Shown here piece by piece: positions 7,338 to 14,537 of a DNA stretch of 16,868 nucleotides. The DNA comes from Gp6-AA40 sp046732795 (GTDB lineage Bacteria; Acidobacteriota; Vicinamibacteria; Vicinamibacterales; UBA2999), in contig JBKPNV010000227.1 of assembly GCA_046732795.1 (NCBI GenBank), positions 1-16,868 on the forward strand, read 5' to 3'. The notes under the pieces are model-generated. The model did not search any database and was not told the DNA's origin. It saw nothing but the letters and a program-made list of their open reading frames with translations. The translations under genes and the position numbers were made by a program. Positions within the stretch are counted from its first letter, which is position 1; each line of letters begins with the position of its first letter.

Positions 7338-8507
7338 ATGAACGACGAAATTACTGGAGGAAACGCAGGACCGTTTCGCTGGTACGATCTCTTCTCACGT
7401 GGTGCCCGCGACTGGCTTCGCCATAGCGAGAAGGTCCGAGAAGCGGTCCGGCAACGGCTGCCGGAGATCATCTCGAGCGCCGAGGTCTTGGGCGGCGGCC
7501 ATCGTACTGTGCGTGTACCGATGAAGCTGCTCGAACACTACCGCTTCCGGTTGCGCACACCTGATTCCCACACCGCTGCCGGGCAGGGGAGCGCGTCGCC
7601 TGGCGACCCGTTACATGCTCCAGGGGGCCATGTCAGCGGCCAAGACAAGGGCCAGGGCACCACTGACCCAGGTGACGTGCAGTTCGTGCTGGAACTGGCC
7701 ATCGATGACATCGTCGACTGGCTATGGGAAGAGCTCGAGCTGCCAAACCTGCAGGCGCGTGTCGGTGGCATCACCGACGACGAGTACACACGCGAAGGCT
7801 GGAACCGCCGCGGCGCGCGGTCGCGGCTCGACCGCCGCCGCTCCATGAAGGAAGCCGTCAAGCGACGCTACGCGCAGGGCGCGTCGGCGCCCCCGTTTTC
7901 AGACGACGATTTGCGCTTCCGGCAGCTGGTTCGGCGGCCCACACCCACAACTCAGGCCGTTGTGTTCTTCGCTATGGACGTGTCCGGGAGTATGAGCGCA
8001 GAGGACCGTCAGCTCGCCAAGACATTCTTCTTTTGGGTCATGCAGGGCCTGCGCCGCCAGTACCAGTATCTCGAGACAGTATTCGTGGCGCACACAGTCG
8101 ATGCGTGGGAGTTCCAGGAACAAGAGTTCTTTCAGGTGTCGGGAACGGGAGGCACCGTCGCCTCGAGCGCGTTCGAAAAGGTCTTGGCGCTCGTTGACAC
8201 TCGCTACGATCCAGAACGGTATAACGTCTACTTGTTCTACGCCTCCGACGGAGAAAACTCCCCGCAGGATAGAGAGGCTGCCGCCGCAGCGTTGAGCCGA
8301 ATCGGTGCGGTCGCGAGCTTCATGGGATACGTGGAGATCTCGTCGGGCGCTCGCACGCGCGGCGAGACAGAGACTGCAGCGCTCTTTCGCGATCTGGCGT
8401 CGTCGGGCGACGTGGGCAGCTATGTGCTGACGGCTCCCGAGGCAGTATGGGACGCCATTCGCGGCTTCTTCACTGATCGCAGTCAGCAGGACAGGCACCC
8501 TTCATAG
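7338..8507 (+). CDS. yeaH: YeaH/YhbH family (DUF444) protein with VWA-like domain
   Basis: A 389-residue protein matching the DUF444 family (B. subtilis YhbH, E. coli YeaH), usually 390-430 residues. The N-terminal 1-75 hold the conserved segment RHSEKVREAVRQRLPEIIS; a Gly/Ser/Asp-rich flexible linker covers 80-112, as in homologues; 115-200 contain ELELPNL and the basic RSRLDRRRSMKEAVKRR. The C-terminal VWA-like domain has a MIDAS-type metal site: DVSGSMS (214-220), the Thr of GTGGT (269-273) and SDGEN (303-307). The family is stress-induced and co-occurs with PrkA, for which it is thought to be a partner or substrate. The 69-nt gap from prkA contains the hairpin at 7270-7301. ATG 7338 follows a GGGGTG stretch. 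The reading frame is intact. Confidence 0.95.
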   Translation: MNDEITGGNAGPFRWYDLFSRGARDWLRHSEKVREAVRQRLPEIISSAEVLGGGHRTVRVPMKLLEHYRFRLRTPDSHTAAGQGSASPGDPLHAPGGHVSGQDKGQGTTDPGDVQFVLELAIDDIVDWLWEELELPNLQARVGGITDDEYTREGWNRRGARSRLDRRRSMKEAVKRRYAQGASAPPFSDDDLRFRQLVRRPTPTTQAVVFFAMDVSGSMSAEDRQLAKTFFFWVMQGLRRQYQYLETVFVAHTVDAWEFQEQEFFQVSGTGGTVASSAFEKVLALVDTRYDPERYNVYLFYASDGENSPQDREAAAAALSRIGAVASFMGYVEISSGARTRGETETAALFRDLASSGDVGSYVLTAPEAVWDAIRGFFTDRSQQDRHPS

Positions 8508-8510
8508 CCC

Positions 8511-8515
8511 TGAGG
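8511..8515 (+). promoter_or_regulatory. Ribosome binding site fixing the GTG start of spoVR
   Basis: TGAGG lies 6 nt before GTG 8522, in the 14-nt gap after the DUF444 gene's stop. No ATG in frame gives a better N-terminus, so the GTG start is preferred. Confidence 0.6.
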
Positions 8516-8521
8516 TTCCCC

Positions 8522-9880
8522 GTGAGCGAGCTCGAACTATACGAAGGCAAGCTGGAAGCGCTGGCTCGCGAACGGGGACTGGACTATTTCCCTGTGAACT
8601 TCGAGTTGGTGCCCGGCTCATTCATGATGGAAGTAGCCATCTACGGCCTCCCAGTGCGCATGCCTCACTGGTCGTTCGGCGTGCGATATTTCTACCAGCT
8701 GGTTCAGCACCGCATGGGGCATTCCAGATTGTTCGAAGTGGTCTTCCCTGGCAACCCTGGCCGCGCGTATCTCTCCAAGAACAACAGTCCGCAAGAAAAT
8801 ACTCTGATCGTCGCCCACGTGCTGGGGCACGCCGACTTTTCCAAGAACAACGAATTGTTCCGCCGCAGTCAGGACGAGGTCGGCTACAACATCGTCGAGA
8901 AGGCGGCCGAGCATGCTCGACGGATTTCAGATGCCGCCGCCCTCCACGGGGACGACCGGATCGAGGCGGTGCTGGACGCCGCGCTGTCGCTCGAGGCTCA
9001 CGTTGACGTATTCGCTGGACTGCGGCGAGAACCATACCCCGAGTTCTTGGATGAGAAAAAGAGCGGATCGGAGGATCCTTTCCAGGCACGCTATCAGACG
9101 TTGGAAGCGCCGCGGGAGATGGAAGGCACGCGCCGGCGCCGTCGGGCGCCGCGGCCGCCGCGACCGGAGAAGGACCTACTGTGGTTCATCGCCAACCATG
9201 CGCCGGAGATGGAAGACTGGGAGCGGGACATCTTCTTTACTGTGCGTGAAGAGTCGTTCTACTTCTATCCCGTGTTTGCGACCCAGATCATGAACGAGGG
9301 CTGGGCGTCCTACTGGCACGCGCGGCTGCTGCGCGAGGCCGACTTCCTGCCTCAGGACACGTACCTGGATGCCGTCAAGACGCATTCCGATGTCGTGAGG
9401 CCGTACGCTGGCTCCAATCAAGTGGCACTCTCAATCAACCCTTATCACCTAGGGTTCTCCCTGTGGGAAAAGATCATCGAGCAACGTGGCCTGGATCAGG
9501 CACGCGAAATCATGCGTGAAGACGATGACTTCTCCTTTATCCGTAATTACCTCGACGACGAGCTGGCACGGGAGCTCAAGCTGTTCCGGTACGAAGCGAA
9601 GCCAAACGGCGAGATCCGAGTGATGGACACGGATATCGACGAACTTCGTGAGTCGATCCTGACGCCGAAGTTCAACTTCGGCGCTCCAGCAGTGTCCGTC
9701 AGACATATGCGCGCGGACGGCACCCTCGAACTGGAGCACGAGCACCGCACCGACGGGAGGGGCCTAGACATTGAGCGCGCGCGCAAGGTGCTGGAGTACA
9801 TGCATCGCCTATGGCGGCGCCCCCTCGTTCTCGACACTATTAACGCGGAGGGCAAGCCACAGCAGATTACGGTTGGATGA
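8522..9880 (+). CDS. spoVR: SpoVR family protein
   Basis: A 452-residue protein of the SpoVR/YcgB family (typically 450-510). Family landmarks include the N-terminal LARERGLDYFPVNFELV, MPHWSFGVRYFYQ (47-59), NTLIVAHVLGHADFSKNN (93-110), the central LWFIANHAPEMEDWERDI, NEGWASYWHARLL (258-270) and DDFSFIRNYLDDEL. Several conserved His and Glu residues in these motifs suggest a metal site, but the biochemical activity is not established. In Bacillus, loss of SpoVR disturbs spore cortex formation; in non-sporulating bacteria the gene travels with prkA and yeaH in stress regulons. It is the last gene of the operon, 14 nt after the previous stop. No clear T-tailed terminator follows; the nearest dyad, GGCGTTAAAACGCC at 9953-9966, is weak. 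Confidence 0.96.
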   Translation: MSELELYEGKLEALARERGLDYFPVNFELVPGSFMMEVAIYGLPVRMPHWSFGVRYFYQLVQHRMGHSRLFEVVFPGNPGRAYLSKNNSPQENTLIVAHVLGHADFSKNNELFRRSQDEVGYNIVEKAAEHARRISDAAALHGDDRIEAVLDAALSLEAHVDVFAGLRREPYPEFLDEKKSGSEDPFQARYQTLEAPREMEGTRRRRRAPRPPRPEKDLLWFIANHAPEMEDWERDIFFTVREESFYFYPVFATQIMNEGWASYWHARLLREADFLPQDTYLDAVKTHSDVVRPYAGSNQVALSINPYHLGFSLWEKIIEQRGLDQAREIMREDDDFSFIRNYLDDELARELKLFRYEAKPNGEIRVMDTDIDELRESILTPKFNFGAPAVSVRHMRADGTLELEHEHRTDGRGLDIERARKVLEYMHRLWRRPLVLDTINAEGKPQQITVG

Positions 9881-10428
9881 GAGCAGGCCGGTCAATTGAT
9901 TCAGCCATTCAACACCAGCCGTGGGCGAGGCCCTTCAGTCGATGTCGTTACAGGCGTTAAAACGCCGGTGCGGGCGCGACTCGTCGCGAACGCAATCCAC
10001 TGGCCAGGCACAATCATTCGGCGGATGCACGACGCCGCGAGCCGCACGACAGGGGCCGGCGGAAGTACTCTCCGGTTCATCATCCTGGACGTCGGGGGCA
10101 GTCTTCCTGGCAACGCGAGTGCCGGCCTCACGGGCCCGACGACAAGATCAGCAGGGAGCCTCGAAACCTCGTGCGGCGTACGACAAATCCATGGACCAGT
10201 TCCGGCGACACGGTCACCTGTTCTGGCGCATCAGAGCGTGTGTTGCTGCGGCCTGGGCGGCTGTATACTCTGGGCGGCAGGCGATTTCCTCGTTGGCCTC
10301 CTCTGCGAAGGAGTCGCGCATGGGGTCGGCGACAATTACGCTCCGTTACCTGACTGGAAGCCGAGGACGAAAAGGCTTCAGGGTTACCCGTACTACACGC
10401 TCGGGCCACGACAGAGCAGGAGGCGCTC
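9881..10428. other. 548-base gap between operons
   Basis: Several frames are open on both strands, but none has family resemblance, a good ribosome site or a plausible composition, so no gene is called. It contains the small palindrome GGCGTTAAAACGCC (9953-9966), a candidate promoter near 10244-10270 and a weak dyad GAAGCC/GGCTTC (10357-10379) in the leader of the cytochrome gene. Confidence 0.5.
10244..10270 (+). promoter_or_regulatory. Candidate promoter for the cytochrome/copper-protein gene
   Basis: TATACT (10265-10270) is a good -10 hexamer, preceded by TTGCTG (10244-10249) with a short 15-base spacer. It would give a leader of about 150 bases before ATG 10429. The short spacing and high background GC make this tentative. 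Confidence 0.3.
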
Positions 10429-11832
10429 ATGGCTGGTCACCGGTTCTCTGGGTTCGCTAACGCGCTCGTGGGCATCGCGACGATCGGCCTGGCTGTGACC
10501 GCGAGTGGCGTGTGGGCGGCGGAACCGGCCACGCGACCCGTGACGTTCTCTAAGGACGTCGCCCCGATCTTCCAGCAGAAATGCCAGGAGTGCCATCAGC
10601 CGAATTCGATCGCGCCGATGTCGCTCATCACGTTCGCGGAGTCGCGTCCGTGGGCGGCCGCCATCCGGCAGCGCGTAAGCACGCGCCAGATGCCGCCATG
10701 GCACATCGATCCGAGCGTCGGCGTGCACAAGTTCAAGAACGACATATCTCTCAGCCAGGAGCAGATCGATACGATTGTTCGCTGGGTCGATTCGGGCGCA
10801 CTCGAGGGCGATCCGAAAGATCTTCCGCCGCCGAAGCCGCTCGTGACTGACAATGAGTGGCAGGGTGTACGCGACGGGTTCGGTCCCCCCGATCTGGTCA
10901 TCCGATCGTCGGAGTACACGATGCCGGCGCGCCATCAGGACGTGTGGTACCGGCCGATGAGCGATATTCCGCTCACTGAACCGCGCTGGGCGAAGATGGT
11001 CGAGATTCGTCCGACCAATCTCAAAGGACGTCGGATCGTCCATCACTCGATCGCGTACCTGGTCCTCAACAACGATCCAGAGGCGGTGAGCACCGGCACC
11101 GCCAACGGATTCGCCGTTGGTACTGATCGGATCTCGATCGAGGACCTGGTCAACCGGCGGCCCCAATTAATGGAGTGGGCGATCGGCAAGGGCTACGATC
11201 TCTTCCGCCAGGGAACGGGCAAACTGCTGCTGCCAGGCGAGAAGATCTCGTGGGATCAGCACCTGCACGCGGTGGGCGAAGAGATCACCGCTGGCTCCGA
11301 AATCGGCATCTGGCTGTATCCCAAAGGACAGGAACCAAAGAAGCGCAGCTACCTGATTGGGTTCACGGGTCTGAGGAAGCGCGAGTTTCTCGACATCCCG
11401 CCCAACTCGATCGCGCATACCGAGGGGTTCACCGTCCTCAAGGAGAACACCCTTATCACCAACTTCCAGCCGCACTTCCATCTGCGCGGCAAGGCGATGC
11501 AGGTGGAAGCGATTCTCCCGAACGGGACGAACCAGATCGTCAGCTACGTTGGCAACTTCAACTTCAATTGGATGACGAACTACATCTACGACGACGATGC
11601 GGCGCCGGTCTTTCCGAAGGGCACGATCATCCACGTGAGCGCGTGGTACGACAACACGAAAGCCAACAAGTTCAACCCCGATCCCGATCAGTGGGTGGGC
11701 TACGGCGATCGCACCGTTGACGAAATGGCTCACGCGTGGATGAACGTGGTGTACCTCGACGACGACGAATACAAGGCGCTGCTCGCGGAGCGCGCCTTCA
11801 GGACTCAGACGGCTTCGGCCGAACAACGCTGA
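10429..11832 (+). CDS. Secreted c-type cytochrome with copper type II monooxygenase-like domain
   Basis: A 467-residue exported protein. ATG 10429 is supported by AGGAGG at 10418-10423. Residues 1-30 form a signal peptide (hydrophobic 12-26, cleavage near VWA/AEP). A cytochrome c domain covers about 36-125 with one heme motif CQECH (52-56); the RQMPPWH segment at 86-92 offers Met88 as a possible axial ligand. The rest resembles the peptidylglycine/dopamine-monooxygenase type copper fold: VHHS (His205, His206), WDQHLHAVGEE (His278, His280) and FQPHFHLRGKAM (His349, His351, Met357) are plausible copper ligands. Proteins of this build are frequent in Acidobacteria and Planctomycetes, and their substrate is unknown. 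The heme could deliver electrons to copper; this is inference. The partner gene follows after 7 nt. Confidence 0.85.
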   Translation: MAGHRFSGFANALVGIATIGLAVTASGVWAAEPATRPVTFSKDVAPIFQQKCQECHQPNSIAPMSLITFAESRPWAAAIRQRVSTRQMPPWHIDPSVGVHKFKNDISLSQEQIDTIVRWVDSGALEGDPKDLPPPKPLVTDNEWQGVRDGFGPPDLVIRSSEYTMPARHQDVWYRPMSDIPLTEPRWAKMVEIRPTNLKGRRIVHHSIAYLVLNNDPEAVSTGTANGFAVGTDRISIEDLVNRRPQLMEWAIGKGYDLFRQGTGKLLLPGEKISWDQHLHAVGEEITAGSEIGIWLYPKGQEPKKRSYLIGFTGLRKREFLDIPPNSIAHTEGFTVLKENTLITNFQPHFHLRGKAMQVEAILPNGTNQIVSYVGNFNFNWMTNYIYDDDAAPVFPKGTIIHVSAWYDNTKANKFNPDPDQWVGYGDRTVDEMAHAWMNVVYLDDDEYKALLAERAFRTQTASAEQR

Positions 11833-11839
11833 GGGCGCC

Positions 11840-12727
11840 GTGTCGCAGTCTCGTTGCCGCGTCGCCGCCCGCGCCGGCATGGCCGTGATTCTTGCGGCGA
11901 GCGTTGCACTCTCGGCGCAGCAGCTTCCGAGCGAGCCACAACGCCAGTTCGGCACTGGCATCACAGGCGCCTTCGAAGGATGGTTCGACAGCCCGGGAGG
12001 CGGCCGTCTCTTTCTCCTCGGCTATCTCAATCGGAACATGGCGCAGGAAATCGATGTTCCGATAGGTCCCGGCAATCGCATCGAGCCGGGCGGACCCGAC
12101 ATGGGTCAGCCCACGCACTTCCTGCCCGGCCGCCAGTGGGGCGTATTCGTCATCCCTGTTCCGAAGGAATTCACGACGGCAGAGCAGCGCTTCAGCTGGA
12201 CAATCGTCGCCAACGGCCAGACGACTACCATTCCGCTGAGACTGCACCCTGACTACACGGTGACGCCGTTCTCGGACGTCGCCGTCAAGAACACCCCTCC
12301 ATTCGTCAGACTCGAGGAGAACGGAGCTGCCCTTCAAGGGCCGGTCGCGCGGATCGAGATGGCGCCCACTCGGACGACGTCCGCCTCGTCCTCGCTCTCA
12401 TTACCGGTGTGGATCACCGACGATGCCAAGTACGCGAGCGGCACGATGGCGATACCGCGCAAAGTTCCTCCCCCGGTGCAGTTGACATGGTCGAAGTATC
12501 GTGGCCCAGGCAAGGTGTCGTTCGACGCAGTGAACCCTCCTGTGCAGACGATTGCTGGCGGCGGCATCAACGTCGAATTCCGCGGCAAGGCGACGGCGAC
12601 TGCGAGATTCAGCGAGCCCGGCGATTACGTCCTGCATTTGCTGGTCAACGACTTCTCGGGCGAAGGCGGCGCCGGCGAACTCTGCTGCTGGACGAATGCG
12701 CTGCTGAAAATCACCGTCACGCGCTGA
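11840..12727 (+). CDS. Secreted protein of unknown function, partner of the cytochrome/copper protein
   Basis: A 295-residue protein with GTG start 11840, only 7 nt after the cytochrome gene's stop and preceded by GAGGG, so the two are surely co-transcribed. Residues 1-26 form a signal peptide (MAVILAASVALSA, cleavage before QQLP). The mature part is beta-rich and lacks membrane segments. I do not recognise a named enzyme family. The C-terminal 40 residues, with FSEPGDYVLHLLVNDFSG, look like the last strands of a cadherin/PKD-type Ig-like domain, ending in an unusual vicinal cysteine pair in GELCCWTNA (Cys282, Cys283), a possible metal or disulfide site. Context points to a periplasmic partner of the preceding protein, perhaps in copper loading or substrate binding, but nothing in the sequence proves it. 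Confidence 0.8.
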   Translation: MSQSRCRVAARAGMAVILAASVALSAQQLPSEPQRQFGTGITGAFEGWFDSPGGGRLFLLGYLNRNMAQEIDVPIGPGNRIEPGGPDMGQPTHFLPGRQWGVFVIPVPKEFTTAEQRFSWTIVANGQTTTIPLRLHPDYTVTPFSDVAVKNTPPFVRLEENGAALQGPVARIEMAPTRTTSASSSLSLPVWITDDAKYASGTMAIPRKVPPPVQLTWSKYRGPGKVSFDAVNPPVQTIAGGGINVEFRGKATATARFSEPGDYVLHLLVNDFSGEGGAGELCCWTNALLKITVTR

Positions 12728-12741
12728 GCGACCTCCGCTCC

Positions 12742-12759
12742 AGCCGCGGCACCGCGGCT
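12742..12759 (+). terminator. GC-rich hairpin after the cytochrome pair
   Basis: AGCCGCGG (12742-12749) and CCGCGGCT (12752-12759) are perfect inverted 8-mers (a 7-bp stem with a 4-nt loop in practice), 15 bases after the stop at 12727. Only two T residues follow, so it is a candidate terminator or 3' stabiliser rather than a classical intrinsic terminator. Confidence 0.5.
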
Positions 12760-13150
12760 TAGCGAAGGCGGTCGATGCTCTTGGCGCACAGTTGATCCGG
12801 ACGCATTTTTACGATGTGAAGTTTTCTGCAACGAAGCTAATTAATGCGACGGCGAAGCTCGCGAATTTTCGAAACACCGAAGGGCTCACGATCGAACAGT
12901 TGTCCAGCATGACGTGTGACGACACCGTGGAGCTTTCTGAATCACTCAAGCTTTCGGATCCACTGCAGAGTAATATTAGGCACTCGTTGTTGGCGAACGG
13001 GGGCCCGAAGGGCGGGACCCTGGTGCCGATACCGCGCAACGTGACCACGCCGGTTCGCGCCGTGATAAGCGTTCATGCGAATCGACGATTGACTGGCGGT
13101 CGAGCCGTCGCGGGCTGATTGAGCACTGGCCTATTGGGCCATCTCGGGCG
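12760..13150. other. Non-coding or unrecognised region with a lower-GC patch
   Basis: The patch 12800-12980 is clearly more AT-rich than its neighbours (it includes TTTTTACG, TAATTAATG and AATATTAG). A 108-codon plus-strand frame from TTG 12792 and an overlapping minus-strand frame both cross it, but neither resembles a known protein. A foreign or formerly coding insert is possible. No gene is called. Confidence 0.4.
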
Positions 13151-13190
13151 GGTGAGGCCCCTTGGGTGATTGCGCGCCGGGGTGACCCTC
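13151..13190. repeat. Imperfect ~40-bp direct repeat, copy A
   Basis: It aligns to 13790-13830 in the same orientation, sharing the blocks GGTG, CTTGGG, TGAT, CGCGCC and GTGACCCT at about 80 percent identity with one single-base gap. It lies beyond the 3' end of the lysozyme gene. Weaker similarity extends about 15 bases further left. Confidence 0.6.
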
Positions 13191-13243
13191 ACACTACCCT
13201 GACCACATCTGCCGCCGACGTGGTCCAGACGACGATACCCGAG

Positions 13244-13705
13244 TCATCCCTCCCCACGGCGGAACTGAGTCGCGGCGGCAAACTGATCCCGTCCTGTGCG
13301 CATCATCTCTGCGAGGACCACGGCTCGCCCGTGGTCCTGCGTGCCCCACTCGGACATGAACATCTCGTCAGCAGCGAAGTGCCAATAACCCACTTCAACA
13401 GCTCTCAACAATCCACGCTGCGCCAGCAGCCGCGTCACGCCGATGTTGAACGCGACATGCAGCAGCACACGTTGGCGCACGGAATCGAGCTTGCGGAACG
13501 TGGGCCACGCATTTTCCAACTGCCTTGCGATCCTGCGTAGGTCGCGTTCCAGCGTCGTCGGCACCGCGTCTGCGCGAATGGCGCTTATCGGCCGCTGTTT
13601 GCCTGCGGCGGTCAGCTTTCCTTCTGTGTCTTGGTAGTGGCGCAGCCTGAACCCTTCATGCCGCCTCAGTTGCGCCAGCAGATGGCAGTAATCCAGGTCG
13701 TCCAT
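13244..13705 (-). CDS. T4-type lysozyme (endolysin, glycoside hydrolase family 24)
   Basis: A 153-residue protein from ATG 13705, with GAGG about 7-10 nt upstream. It has no signal peptide, as is usual for phage endolysins. The N-terminal LRRHEGFRLRHYQDTEGKLT carries the family's catalytic set: Glu17 (of HEG), Asp26 and Thr32, with the same 9- and 6-residue spacings as T4 lysozyme Glu11, Asp20, Thr26. The C-terminal part (SVRQRVLLHVAFNIGV, LLRAVEVGYWHFAADEM, RAVVLAEMMRTG) fits the family's helical lobe. The glycine-rich loop that normally follows the Thr (GxGxN/H) is about four residues short and reads AAGKQ, so activity could be reduced. No holin or other phage gene is adjacent; it is an orphan bracketed by a direct repeat, probably a prophage relic or a recruited wall hydrolase. 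Confidence 0.85.
   Translation of the reverse strand: MDDLDYCHLLAQLRRHEGFRLRHYQDTEGKLTAAGKQRPISAIRADAVPTTLERDLRRIARQLENAWPTFRKLDSVRQRVLLHVAFNIGVTRLLAQRGLLRAVEVGYWHFAADEMFMSEWGTQDHGRAVVLAEMMRTGRDQFAAATQFRRGEG
13314..13338. repeat. Perfect 10-bp stem-loop within the lysozyme gene
   Basis: AGGACCACGG (13314-13323) and CCGTGGTCCT (13329-13338) are exact inverted repeats with a 5-nt loop. They lie inside the 3' third of the lysozyme coding region (the DHGRAVVL segment). The stem is unusually strong for coding sequence; its role is unknown. Confidence 0.6.
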
Positions 13706-13789
13706 AACCTGCCTCGCTTGCTCAGGATGAACGATAGACGCGCGTCACTTCCACAACTGACCGTAGCAACGCATCGGCCAATGCGACGG

Positions 13790-13830
13790 GGTGGAGCCTC
13801 TTGGGGTGATCCCGCGCCGACGTGACCCTT
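13790..13830. repeat. Imperfect ~40-bp direct repeat, copy B
   Basis: Partner of 13151-13190, located 85-125 bases upstream of the lysozyme start. The two copies are 639 bp apart and bracket the gene and its leader. Confidence 0.6.
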
Positions 13831-14014
13831 CGCTTGAAAGATTGGCGAGACGTTGCCTGGCATGCAGCAACTCGTTGCCTCAGCTTGTGCAACTACGCTC
13901 ACGTCTTAGCGTGGCGTGGTCGATGGGTTGGCTGGTGGCGATCGGCATTCGAGCTGAACACTTCGCATCACTTGAGCGAAGTCACACACCATAAGTCGAA
14001 GCAGACGAGCGCGA

Positions 14015-14537
14015 GGTATTCAGCCTGGACCCATCGCGACGTTCCAACGCTGGAAGGAACTCGGACGCTATGTGCGCCGAGGCGAGAAGGCCATCACGCT
14101 GTGCCGACCAGTGACAAGACCACGGCGGATGACGGCACAACGGAAGACACGACGGCAGCAACGTTCGTATATCGCCCGCAATGGTTCGTGATGTCGCAGA
14201 CCGAAGGCAAGCCGATTGCGGAGCCGGTAACGCCAACATGGGACAGGGATCGTGCGCTGGCGACACTCGACATTCAGGAGATTCCATTCGATCTGCTCGA
14301 AGGCAACTGCCTCGGGTTCGCTCGGCAACGGTCCATCGCCGTTAATCCAGTCACCCGCTGCCGCACAAAACCCGCTTTCATGAACTCGCGCATGTCGTGC
14401 TGGGCCACACCAGCGAAGGTACGATGAACGACGGTGAACTCACGCCGCGCAACGTGCGCGAAGTCGAAGCGGAATCCGTTGCTCTGATCTGTTTGGCTGC
14501 TCTGGGTCTGCCCGGTGTGGAGTTCTCGCGCGGCTGA
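14015..14537 (+). pseudogene. ArdC-type antirestriction protein, frameshifted and truncated
   Basis: Three successive frames spell one ArdC-like protein: FQRWKELGRYVRRGEKAITL; then ATFVYRPQWFVMSQTEGKP through WDRDRALATLDIQEIPFDLL and LGFARQRSIAVNPV; then LPHKTRFHELAHVVLGHTSE and VEAESVALICLAALGLPGVE. The zincin motif HELAH is at 14379-14393. Frame changes lie near 14115 and near 14352; the second is explained by loss of a single A (GTC-A-CCC where an AAC codon is expected). The N-terminal part is not recognisable, and the C-terminus stops at a TGA made where resolvase sequence begins. ArdC proteins are carried by plasmids and integrative elements to protect incoming DNA, so this marks a former conjugative or integrative element. 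It is not functional as read. Confidence 0.85.

Noticed and set aside
9896..10498. 200-codon plus-strand frame between the two operons
   Set aside because: It overlaps the cytochrome gene start, lacks a ribosome site and has no recognisable domain.
10393..11964. Two long minus-strand frames opposite the cytochrome gene
   Set aside because: Antisense to a gene with a signal peptide, heme motif and strong ribosome site; no own family resemblance.
12792..13118. 108-codon frame from TTG in the AT-rich patch
   Set aside because: No convincing ribosome site or homology, and an opposing frame is equally open; left as unassigned.
13151..13830. CRISPR-like array
   Set aside because: Only two imperfect copies 639 bp apart with a gene between them; no spacers and no cas genes.
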